From Pleurotus ostreatus/Saccharomyces cerevisiae fusant (taxonomy: Eukaryota > Opisthokonta), in assembly GCA_024196135.1 (NCBI GenBank), contig JAMQCK010000736.1, positions 1 to 16,785 on the forward strand: a stretch of 16,785 nt of DNA, written 5' to 3'. Position numbers and translations under genes: made by a program. Shown in pieces: positions 7,837 through 16,785 of the stretch. The notes under the pieces were generated by a model. The model had not been told where the DNA came from. It saw only the letters and a list, made by a program, of their open reading frames with translations, and did no database searches. The first letter of the stretch is position 1, and every line of letters begins with the position of its first letter.

Positions 7837-10452
7837 TTACAACGCTGCCGCCGCGTGTCGCCGCTTCGCCTTCCGCCACCAGTAACGCACGAGGTTCAGA
7901 TACAAAAAGAGCGTGAAGACGGCGATGGCGATGACGATGCCGAAGACGTTGTACTTGCCCGAGTCGCGGTTGTTGGGCACGGGTATGTTTTGGGAGAACA
8001 TGCCTGTGGAACGATATCAGTGACCAGCGGCGAAGGAGAGGTCTAGGATTGACGCACCGATGACGGCCTGGCAGGTGAGAACCGCAATAGAGACGACGGT
8101 AAGGACGATGAGCGCCTTGTCGCTGCCTTGCCGCGATACGTTCACCGTGTGTCGAAGCTGGCTGAGGTACGCAGGGTGCGACTGGCTTAACATGCGCTCG
8201 TAATGGGCTAGTGCATGATGCAACGTCAAAATGTGGTCTGTAGCCTTGGTCAGCATCGTGTAGCCAAGTCGAATGCGTGCACTCACCCTGAACGTCCCCC
8301 ATGTAGATCGCCACCTCCAGCCTCTCTTCCCCATTAGCCCGCCTCGACATCCCCGTCGTCGTCAACAACCGCTTCGTGATCTGCGTGATGACCTCCGACT
8401 TGCTCGCCAGCAACCGCACCAGCTGCGTCACCAACCGCCTTGTCCTCGCCATCCTCCGCAACGGCGTATTGCTCAGATTCGTATGGCTGGCATTGTTAAC
8501 GTTGGCGTTCATCAAGTTGACATTGGCATCGAGCAGGTTGACGTTACCGGGCGTCAGCGCGTCGTTGTCGGTGTCGCGGGACATGGTGGAGGTGATGAAG
8601 TGCCGCCAGCGCTTGTGGACGAAGCGGCGGACGCGGCGGAGGAAGGGCATGGGTGGCGGCAAAGCAAAGCGTGTTTGCGTGGGTCCGGGCTTCATGACAG
8701 GCAGCTTCTCCATCTCGATTTCCTCAGGCTTGTGTGTAAAGGACTTCCGATCTTCGGACGACTTCTGTTCCTCGGACCTCTTCTCGTCCTCTGAAGCCAA
8801 AAGTGTCTCCGTCGAGGATGGGGTCGCTGCGGGCTCCTCGTACGCCTTGCCGCCGAAGACGATGTCCTCGATGACAAGACACTCCTGCTCAATATCCTCA
8901 AGAAAGGGGAAGAAGGAGTCGACGATGGAGTCGAGTATGCCGTGCTCGATCCATTCTGGAAGAACGTGTGAGATATGGTGAAGGGAAGCGAACGTGTCTT
9001 CGCACCAGACGTCATGTCTACGATATCTTCTAGCTTGAGAATGCGGTTCCTTATCCTGTCCGTGTGTTCTGCGATATATCAGGACCATGGACAGCAACCT
9101 ATGTCATAGTACGCACCTGAAATATCCGTATAATGAAACTACCGTAGCCCAAGTCAGCATCTTAGCCACATTGTGTCGATGCCCGTCCTCACCAAGCAGA
9201 TCCCTGCGGAAGAGTCAACCTCGCCGCCCAAAGCGATAAGATGAGCGCGCCTTTCCTTCATTAAATACAACCAGATAGATATTGGATTCCCCGATGATGC
9301 TCCCGTCCGTCTCTTCGTCCAGGTGCGCGAAGTAGGGAGCCTTGTTTCGTCTATCCTGACGTTGCGCCTTCGTCTCGATTGTGCGGAAGGAGATGAAGTG
9401 GTAACCGAGCTTGGAGTAGAGCTCGAATTTCTCGCGCGGGTCTTGTTGCAGGATGTCCTCCAGGGTGAGCGGGTGTAGGTGGAGAAGCTGTGGGCAGGGA
9501 TGAAAAGCTTTTCAACATAACAGATGTTCTAATGCACCTTTCCTATGGCCTGAAGGTCTCGCCAGGTAGGGGAAGCGACGTCCAAAAACCATGCCTTAGG
9601 CGGCGCCGTCAGTGGCAATGGAAGGGGAGAATCCGCCGCTGCTGATGCCGCTGCCGCTGATGCTGCTGTTGCTGACTGTTTCCCTTTGCCCTTCCCCTTG
9701 AACGGCCTAGGGGAAGGCGAGCGAGTACGACTGGCACTGCTCTCCGGCATCATATAGTCCTGGTACCCATCGGGCCTGCGCGCGCGCCTACGAGCCTTGC
9801 CCGAGCGCTTGATCGCAACGTCAAGTTGTCCGAGGATGGTCTGTAAAGAGGAAGTAGTCGTAATTCGTGGCGCGGGGGTCGTCGTCGCGGCTTTGCGCCG
9901 TGAAGGGGGATCCGCGAGCGAAGGGGGGAGGTATAATGAGAATGCACGGGGTATCTGGCGCGCTTCCTCTCGCGCCTTGATCTGGGTCATACGGGTGAGG
10001 ATGTCCTGCTCGGACGTCGCGCGGCTGAGCGTGAGTGTGGACGAGGAGCGCCCACGGCGTCGCCGCCGGCGAGTACGGTGTGATCGGCCGTCGGAGGAGG
10101 TGGAAGATGAGGACGAAGAGCTTCCCGACGACGACGTATCAGAGCCGCCGCCCGTTCCCCTGCGTGCCCATCGTGCAATGGAGTGCTCGAGGACAGCAGC
10201 GAGGGTACCGAGACGACCGCCTCCGAAGAAGGAGCTTGAGGAGGACGATGAAGATGACGACGAGGACGACGAGCTCGAGCTCTTCGCACTGCTCGCCGGT
10301 GAGGGGGGACGGGATCCACGGTAGATGTCGTCCTCATCACTCCCGTCCTCGTCGTCCGTCCACTGCGGTCGCTCGATGGGGTCCTCTCGATCGACAGGCT
10401 GCAGGGGAGCGAGGATGGGCCGGGGCTTCGGGCTGTCTTCGCTAGCCGACAT
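7837..10452 (-). CDS. CorA-family Mg2+ transporter-like protein
   Basis: Eight exons in transcription order: 9538-10452, 9256-9487, 9193-9203, 9117-9138, 9006-9068, 8287-8955, 8058-8237 and 7837-8003 (752 residues). CorA/Alr/Mnr2 proteins carry Mg2+ and related cations across membranes as pentamers. Residues 1-280 are disordered, with two polyserine tracts and an RRRRRR run. The cytosolic CorA domain follows: PLTLEDILQQDPREKFELYS, KLGYHFISFRT, NIYLVVFNEGICLFHYTDIS and SEWIEHGILDSIVDSFFPFL. A long charged insert carries NVNLLDANVNLMNANVN repeats. The end has two membrane helices: ALIVLTVVSIAVLTCQAVIG (about 679-698) and VFGIVIAIAVFTLFLYLNLV (717-736). After helix 1, where the family has Gly-Met-Asn, the sequence is GMFSQN (698-703). 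Two microexons (11 and 22 bases) restore the conserved segment, and the intron before the 11-base one begins with GA instead of GT. The start ATG has context CCGCCATG. Confidence 0.88.
9204..9255 (-). other. Apparent GA-AG intron in the CorA-like gene
   Basis: Family alignment from memory requires VVFNEG to join directly to ICLFHYTDIS. The only splice that does this in frame has donor AAG/GAAAGG and acceptor CCGCAG, with TTGAC as branch site and a length of 52 bases, all typical here except the GA. A canonical alternative (GTATTT donor at 9268, GAG acceptor at 9220) stays in frame but replaces VFNEG with VDSSAG. Confidence 0.5.
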
Positions 10453-10667
10453 GGCGGTCGCAGTCTAAGGGTCGCAAGCCAGAATGGGTGACAGCGAGCA
10501 GCAGCGCAGGCAAGGGCGGCGAAGGCAGGCGGGCGACATAAAGGCGTTTGGCAACAAGCAAACAGCCGCTTTCATCAACCCCCGCCATCTATCACCCCCG
10601 CGTGGCGCGCATGTGCGCGAGGAAGGCAGCAAATCGGAGCACCGTATTTACTGGAAGGTCCTACACG
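10453..10667. other. CorA-like gene promoter and membrane-protein gene 3' flank
   Basis: This 215-base spacer separates two minus-strand genes arranged head to tail. No TATA box or known regulatory motif is evident. Confidence 0.4.
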
Positions 10668-13600
10668 CTAGTACACTGTCCGACTACGCTCCTTACTTGT
10701 CCTATTGTCCGGCTCGACGAGCACGTAGCGTCCGTTCTCCAACTTCACGTCCACCGAAAGTCCTTCCGACTGCGACTCGGTGAGCCAGAGCGGAGTCAAT
10801 CCTAGCCATGCACCAATCCTCGACATCCAGCGCCGCCGCCATCTCCCATCAGCGTGTACTGGATCTCCAAGCAGCTCCTCCCACCGGTACGCAGGTCGCA
10901 CGCGAATGTCCGCCAGGTCGTGGTCAGTCCCGCCACCCGTGCCGATGGTAGAAGGCTTTCCCTGCGTCTCCAGGTCGACGTCGGTCATCTCGAGCTCATG
11001 CCCGCCGCGACCGTAGTGAAACATGATTGCCTGCAAAAGAGTATGAGCGGGAAGGTCACGATTGTGGAGGCGAAAGGAATACGCACCCTGCTCGTATCGT
11101 GGAAGACTGTCTCGTTCAACCGCAGATACAGCTTATTGAGGAACCCAGAATGGAAGAGGTCACTTCGCCGCCTCGGCTTCGACATTAACCCCCGCTGGAT
11201 GAGGAAAGACTCCAGCACCGGTCGTGCGAGCGGCGTGTACGCCACACACGTCGGGTAATGAGGGTTGAAATCCTTCGCATGCGTGTTGAGCGCCTTCACT
11301 GCATCGCGGTTTCGTCTCCAGAAGTCATCCTAGGTACCGACGCATGAGCTTCGTCAATTAAGCAACTGTCAAATGCTTACCCAAAAGATGTACCACCAGC
11401 ACGCAGCCTCGCTGGAGGTGACGACCTCCAAGCGTTCATACGCCGTCTCGAACACACCCTCACTCCCCGCCATCAACTGCCGCACCCTCAAATCCCGCTC
11501 ATGCAAGATCGAGCTCTCCGCCAATCGTGACGGATCCTGCGGCCGGTCGTACACGAAGGCCAGGAAGCGGTACGTCAGCACCTCCTCCTTCCACCGGCAT
11601 TCCGCGCGTGCATGTTGTCGGTACTCCTCAATTGTACTCTCCAACTCGCGCAGACGAAGGTCGATCTTGTCCTCGTTCATCGCGAGGAAGCGCGCGAGTG
11701 ACGGGTCCAGGTCGAAGTCTTCTTCGAGGCCGATGACCGCGCCGGTGGTTTGGACCTTCTTGGAGAACTTTAACTTCACGTCGAAGCCGCTGCCGAGCTG
11801 ATGTTTCTTGAACTTGAGGTGGCCATGGTGGCCGATTTGCAACTGGCATTGGTGGAAATGCTGCGTGTGCTGGGCTTTGTATCGGGTGCTTGAGCAACAC
11901 CAGTAGCCCGCAGAGCCGATAGGCTGGTCGACGATGGTCAACGTACCGCTCAGTAGGTGGCTGAAGCTTGCTCACAGTGACATGTTCATACGGCCACCGC
12001 ACCGTCTGCCCCTCCAGTGCACGCAAACACAACCTTACATGCTTCCTCCGCCTGATATCCGGACTCGAGTTCTGCTGGATATATTCCTCAAACTCGGCTA
12101 GCTCGCGGATGACGGCCAGCGGGCCCTCATCATAGCGGATAACCAGAGTCGGCGGGAAGGGTATCCACCACGCGTTGCCGAAGTGCGCTTTGCAGTTGAC
12201 GATCTGGTTCTTGCTTGGGGGTTTCCAGTAGCAGTCGGGTCCAACGAAGTACTGCTGAATGAGATCGCGTAGGTGCAAGAATCGAGGGCTGTCGGGACCT
12301 GTGGTGAGGGTGACGGCGCGACGGTAAGCCATTATACCCTCCTCGCGGAGGATCTGCATCGCTGATGTCAGTATGATTCACGGGAGGCACGGATGACTGG
12401 TGCATGCCTTCAGATTCTCCACATGTCGCTCGCCCGGTGTACCCTCGAAGTCCAGCAGGTAAGGCGGGTACTCCGAGTTTCGGCCTTCAGCAAACATCAT
12501 CTTCTGCTTCGCCGGAATCCGGCATTGCAGGTTCGTAAGTAACAAGGTCGAGATAGACTCTTGCCAGATCCTCCTCTTCGCGTGCAGCGAGAAGGGCGTG
12601 AGATCGAGACTGGAATATGAGTCAGCACATAGGAGTATGTGGCGACGGCAGACGTACTGAGGGGAGAAGATGTCGATACCTAGGATGCATGATCAGCGAA
12701 AGGATGGGCTCGATACGCGAAGGAACTCACTGAAGTCGACGCGGCGAGTCCAGCGCTTGATCCATGTCTGGACGAATGGGAAGCTGACCAGTGTGAAATC
12801 TGCATGCACGTCAGCACCTTCAATCACCGTGAGGTTGTACAGGCGTACAAATGCTTAAGCCATAAGTTAGGATGTAGATCCTGTTGACGACACGTTAGCC
12901 TCTTCTCCCTTTCATTCAACAGCCTATACAACTCACGCATAAAGTACATAGCTATTCAAGAACTCCTTCCCCGGGGCGTCGAGCTGGATTGCAAGCGCCA
13001 CCGCACTCGTCGTGATATAATTCAGCCTCGATATCCACTCGCTCGCATTATTCACCGGGTCCAAGAACGGTGCATACAGACACTGCGCGCCGAAGAACGC
13101 CACGGTCGTCGACAGCAGCAGCACCTGACGCACGATGGGGATGGTGGTGTGCGAGACGGAGCGGAAGAGACAGTTGTTGTTGGCGAAGACGGCGGTTATG
13201 ACGAGCGTGCTGAGCTTCGCGAAGTGGTACATGGCGTGGTAGGTGCCCCAGTTGCGGCGGAAGGCTAGAAAGGGGATTAGGAAGGGGGCAGAGGGTGAAA
13301 AGGGGCTGCTTACCGGAGTAAAGGAAGGCGAAGGGGTTGTTGTCGCGGGCGAGGAGGCGTCTGTATTCGCTATCCATCTCGACGGAGTTGCGCTTGCGCC
13401 CCAATTCGGTGTAATGGTCGACCTTTGGAACCGACTGCTTGATGACACGCCGTAGGGAGATTGGGAACCAGATAGTCAGCTGTAGCACAGGTTAACGAGT
13501 GCGTTTGTGACGACTGTAGTAGAACATACGAAGACAACGACGATCAGCGCCAGAATGATGACGACAGGCGCATAGTTGATCTCGTTCTTCTTCATTGTCG

Positions 13601-15031
13601 TTGTCCAACAGAAGTCCAGCGGTTCTCGGAACTCGCTGGCAGGACCCAGCGACGGCAACTCCAAAGGTGCGCCAGTAACGTTGCCATATGGATTCCCATT
13701 CACCCAAAGGTCATCGGACCAGATGAGAACATGCACCGCGATGGTGCTGAGCGGGAGGTAGATGACTGTGAGGAGGAATGACACAATCAGGACACCCCAG
13801 CGACTTCCTGGATCTTCTGACTGCAGGCCTTCGAGAGCAACGTAGCGGTCGCAACATCTGGTCTGTCGGTGAAAGTAGAAGAGCAGAATGGACGTCACAA
13901 CCATGAAGGCGAGGAGGAAGATGATGGACTCGGTGAGCGTGGACGCGAAGTTGAGGGCGAGGAAGTTGGGTCTGCAGAATGTGAACATGGCGTCAGACCG
14001 GTAGCGCTGAGACGTACATGGTACCCAAGAAGAGGCCCTTCCATTTCTCCCCAACACGGTCATAGCCGCCAACGGGAGCTTAGACAAGTTAGCACAAGTG
14101 TGACGGCTATCACGAAAGCGCGTACCTATGGTGTTGAGGATCAGGGCGAAGATCTGGGCCGTATTGATGAGACCCTGCAGACTATAGTACGACGCGAGGG
14201 CACTGGAGCCCTGTAGATAAACATCAGTACTCAGAGAGTAAAAGAAAAAATCCATCTACGCACAGTGAACCCAACGATGATGTTGAGCGCGGCACCGAGA
14301 ATGGTCGTGCGATTCCTCCAGAACGGTGCCACGGTCGTGTTGGTTTCGAGATCTTCTAGAGTTCTCTCCGAGGCAGCCAACTTGTCCATGGGTGGAAACA
14401 TGGAATCTTCCTTTCCCTTCATGTTCACGAACGTGAATGGTTGGAGCGTGGACAGGTACTGATCCAGTCTGGGAAGGTGCAATGGTGCGGCATCCTCGGC
14501 GAAGAGCTGGGACGAGGGTACGGGGGTGTGAGGAGGAAAGTGAGGGTAGGTGACGCGTCGGCTAGTCGAAGGAGGGGAGATGGGGGACTTGACGTCTTGG
14601 AGGATGGGGGAGGACTTCTCCAGCAGTTCATCCTTCTCCGTGTCCTCTTCCCAGTACGGAGGCGGCGAGGTCGTCCTCGGGATGGTATCTCGTGGCGTGT
14701 TTGAGCTTTCAGTGTGGGTGTCCGCAATGTCAGCAGTATGTTCCGGTGCAAAACGAGAGTCGTCGTGAATGTCGTGAGAGTTCGTGAGTGTCGTAGCAGA
14801 TGAAAGCAAGGTAGATCGAGAAGCACTGAAATTGCGATGAGAAGAATTACGGGAGTCATTAGGTTGTCGTATAAAGCGAGCGGGAGAGGGAGGAGGTGGG
14901 GATAAGTTAGCGGATCGGCTGCTTGATGCCAGGCTGGACGAACGAGTGCTGGACATCGTACGGGATGATGGCGGCGGCCTCGAGATGCTCGAGGCGCGCT
15001 CGTACTGCTGGACAAGATCCCGCACGGTCAT
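10668..15031 (-). CDS. Large polytopic membrane protein of unknown function
   Basis: Fourteen exons are supported with matching phases: 14264-15031, 14126-14210, 14018-14078, 13530-13971, 13314-13479, 12937-13264, 12849-12880, 12731-12799, 12658-12679, 12408-12609, 11976-12353, 11381-11923, 11087-11329 and 10668-11030 (1233 residues). Residues 1-240 are Ser/Pro-rich and disordered. Eight or nine hydrophobic helices follow between about 243 and 640, including SIIFLLAFMVVTSILLFYF, PVVIILALIVVVF and IVRQVLLLSTTVAFFGAQ. A 590-residue soluble tail ends the protein; it contains YFVGPDCYWKPP (about 760-771), a His/Cys-rich segment (860-892), a charged helix (about 940-975) and CWWYIFWDDFWRRNRDA. The layout recalls fungal TRP-like/Flc channels, but there is no signal peptide or family signature I can confirm. 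One intron (12354-12407) uses a GC donor. It lies downstream of a transcription factor gene on the same strand. Confidence 0.85.
12354..12407 (-). other. Probable GC-AG intron in the membrane-protein gene
   Basis: The coding frames on both sides (GERHVENLK and ILREEGIMAYRRAV) can be joined only by a donor at AAG/GCATGC and acceptor GATGCAG. A CTGAC branch site and the 54-base length are typical. GT donors nearby lead to a stop or a different frame. Confidence 0.75.
12610..12657 (-). other. Stop-free 48-base intron, possible alternative retention
   Basis: It has a strong GTACGT donor, a GCTGACT branch-like motif and TTCCAG acceptor, so splicing is likely. Its length is a multiple of three and it contains no in-frame stop, so an unspliced transcript would add 16 residues just after the membrane domain. 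Confidence 0.6.
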
Positions 15032-15512
15032 TGGTGAGCACTAGGCATGAACAGCGCCGGGGGAACGAGGGGAACGCGCTCGCCGTTGTCGACGCGATGG
15101 CGGTGACGACAATGGCTCCTCGTCAGTACCCCATCAATTAGCACTCTGCGCCACATATTGCTATATCAGGAGTCTATTGTTCTTATAAGGTCGCACGGTC
15201 AGGTGCAAAAGTTGAACTTGAGCCTTGCCCAAGATGCTCTGGGACGGCATGGCCTACGAAAGGTAGCGAGTGACCGTACAAGCCACCAAAGGTCATATCA
15301 AGGGATGTCCGAATCGGACTGCCTACAACCGCTTCGGACGAGCTCACTCGATGTCCGAGTCGGACTTCGCGCGCTCCCAGCAGGACACTTGAGTGCATTT
15401 AAGAGAGCGACCCACATCTATCTCTCGTCTTTCTTTCGCCCCTCACCATGAGCCGGGGAATCCTGCTGAGCTCGTCGATGCTGATCGTACAATACACGGT
15501 AAGTAAGATTTT
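15032..15512. other. Membrane-protein gene promoter and transcription factor 3' flank
   Basis: No gene is clearly supported. The region holds two CCG-N3-CGG palindromes, a TATA-like TTATAAG (minus strand, near 15183-15189) about 155 bases before the ATG at 15031, and a plus-strand CT-rich stretch (about 15417-15447) that ends in ACCATG followed by a short open frame. Confidence 0.5.
15304..15366. promoter_or_regulatory. Paired GTCCGA-N-TCGGAC palindromes (candidate Zn2Cys6 sites)
   Basis: The sequence GATGTCCGARTCGGACT occurs at 15304-15320 and 15350-15366, differing only at the central base. Each contains CCG-N3-CGG, two inverted CGG triplets as bound by dimeric Zn2Cys6 regulators. A third half-site, TTCGGAC, lies between them at 15333-15339. 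They are about 275-335 bases upstream of the membrane-protein ATG. The regulator is unknown; the neighbouring transcription factor gene is only a possibility. Confidence 0.6.
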
Positions 15513-16785
15513 CTACATAAATCCTGATGGACCTTGTCCTTGCCCCTGCCTCCCAGTCTGAGTACCCCAGGCGAGATTGTCATGCGAGCCAGTCGCGGGA
15601 GAGATGTTATACAGTCCTTGAACATCGTACTGTGCCATCCTCGGGTCGTAGCGTTGTTGCCCGGAGGACGACGACCCACTTGACGGCGCCCCACCACTGC
15701 CCAACCCACCATACGGCGAAGACCCCGAGCCCATCGAGCCAGGACTATCCCTACTCGAGGGATTTCCTGAGCCCATGCTGCCTCCCGACCCCATCCCCAT
15801 GACCAGATCGATACCCAACGGCATGTCCGAGAACATCCCCAACCCACTGCCCATTCCCGCCAACGAGCCCACATCCGTCGCGCCCTGGTGAAAGCTCCTT
15901 ACGTCGGACGTCGCGCCATTCCACCCTGGCTGGCCAAACATGAGCTGATCCACCCCTGGAGGCATGTTGTTGCCGTAGTTGTTGAGCCCGTTGCCCGCGC
16001 CAGTCAGATCGAAGGACGGGTTCCCTTCCGGGCGCAGCGTCGCGTCGGGTATCTGCCAGTTCGCCATGTCCATGCTAAGGTCCATCCCGGCGAAGAAGTT
16101 TGCGGACTGGTCGAAGTTTGTTGACTGATCGAGGTTGGCATTCGACAGGCCGTGTTGAAAATGGCCTTGCCCGTTCGTTGTGCCAGCGAAGGCCGCGTAA
16201 AGGTCCGCCTCTTGTGACGATCCTCTAGAAGAATTGTTTCCGGAGCTATTGCCGTCCTTTCGCACAACCCGCATGGACGACGGCAAGCCTAGCAAGCAAA
16301 GCTCCTGTTTCGTCGATTCGTCCACAGACTCCAGCTCGCGGTTGTAGTACCGTCGCGCAACGCTCAACATTTTCCCGGTGATCATCTGTCAAAATTCAGA
16401 TAGGCGAAAGTCAGAAACGGTAGCTCGTAAAGCTCACCTCGGTGGTCGGCGGCCTACACATCAGTGACCCCTCCTCAAACAGCGGAGCGGCAATCTCCAG
16501 ATACTTCAGCGCTTCCGCGGCCAAAGAGCTCTCGCGAGCCTCAATGACAATGGTCGCCAGGACCATCTATCCTCACTTCGTCAGCCTCTACTTGATGCCA
16601 CAGAATGAAGGGCGTACGCAGGACGAGAAAATCAAGCTCCAGAAGAACCAGCACTCGGCCAGTAATTCTTGGTGCTTCCCCATCAAGTCTTTCACGCCAG
16701 TCACTATCTGACAGGAGGCCCGGTAGACAGCTAAGACCGAGGGCGCGAAGGCGTGTGCCAATGGGTCTCCTTCCGCTCGTAAAGC
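15513..16785 (-). CDS. Fungal Zn2Cys6-type transcription factor, C-terminal part
   Basis: Three exons are visible: 16618-16785 (open at the window edge), 16438-16566 and 15513-16385, with 51- and 52-base introns. They encode 389 residues. The first part, AFAPSVLAVYRASCQIV, followed by LAECWFFWSLIFSSC, MVLATIVIEARESSLAAEAL and the MLSVARRYY helix, matches the end of the fungal-specific transcription factor middle homology region found in Gal4-type regulators. The rest is a low-complexity Gly/Ser/Met/Asn/Gln-rich tail (about 230 residues, with MGSG/GSG repeats) that may serve in activation. The DNA-binding zinc cluster would lie upstream, outside the window, so its presence is inferred from the family. 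The target genes cannot be read from this fragment. Confidence 0.8.

Noticed and set aside
8273..8981. Long plus-strand open frames opposite the CorA-like gene
   Set aside because: They are the mirror of a Ser/Arg/Asn-rich coding exon; the minus-strand frame has the family motifs and splice sites.
9797..10324. 175-residue acidic plus-strand open frame
   Set aside because: It is the antisense of the polyserine and polyarginine region of CorA-like exon 1.
13869..14216. 115-residue plus-strand open frame
   Set aside because: It spans two introns of the membrane-protein gene on the opposite strand and is rich in Glu/Gly as expected of antisense to hydrophobic codons.
1..16785. tRNA, rRNA, CRISPR array, or biosynthetic or defence gene cluster
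   Set aside because: No cloverleaf, rRNA segment or spaced direct repeats were seen, and the genes are unrelated housekeeping, secreted-enzyme and membrane proteins without cluster logic.

Overview
This window looks like nuclear DNA from a filamentous basidiomycete, probably an agaricomycete. The genes are split by many short introns, almost all 46-67 bases long, with GTGCGT/GTGAGT/GTACGT donors and CTNAC-like branch sites. The DNA is GC-rich, the spaces between genes are short, several leaders before the ATG are pyrimidine-rich, and the protein families are fungal. I saw no prokaryotic operon, tRNA, rRNA or CRISPR array. All exon boundaries were worked out by hand from splice signals, reading phase and recalled family patterns; no alignment was run.

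Left part, plus strand (1-3654): the 3' part of a PEX16 peroxisome-biogenesis gene, a small cupin-fold protein gene, and a SIRT5-like sirtuin gene. The sirtuin converges on an intronless minus-strand gene for a secreted GH62 alpha-L-arabinofuranosidase (3803-4777), an enzyme that trims arabinose from arabinoxylan and suggests a plant-biomass-degrading lifestyle. The 870-base gap that follows holds a previously unlabelled 250-bp element with 30-bp terminal inverted repeats, a flanking AAT duplication and a 30-bp perfect palindrome (5144-5393). It behaves like a MITE. Next, on the plus strand, is RRP36 (5649-7176), a nucleolar factor for early 18S rRNA processing.

Right part, minus strand (7837-16785): a CorA-family Mg2+ transporter-like gene (7837-10452, 8 exons, two of them microexons), a 14-exon gene for a 1233-residue polytopic membrane protein that I cannot assign to a known family (10668-15031), and the 3' part of a Zn2Cys6-type transcription factor gene (15513 to the window end). 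The upstream region of the membrane-protein gene carries two copies of a GTCCGA-N-TCGGAC palindrome, which contains the CCG-N3-CGG layout that Zn2Cys6 regulators bind.

The genes do not form one obvious pathway; most are housekeeping. The points most worth a second look are the MITE, the non-canonical introns (two GC-AG and one apparent GA-AG), the degenerate GMN motif of the CorA protein, the His/Cys-rich segment in the unknown membrane protein, and the paired palindromes upstream of it.
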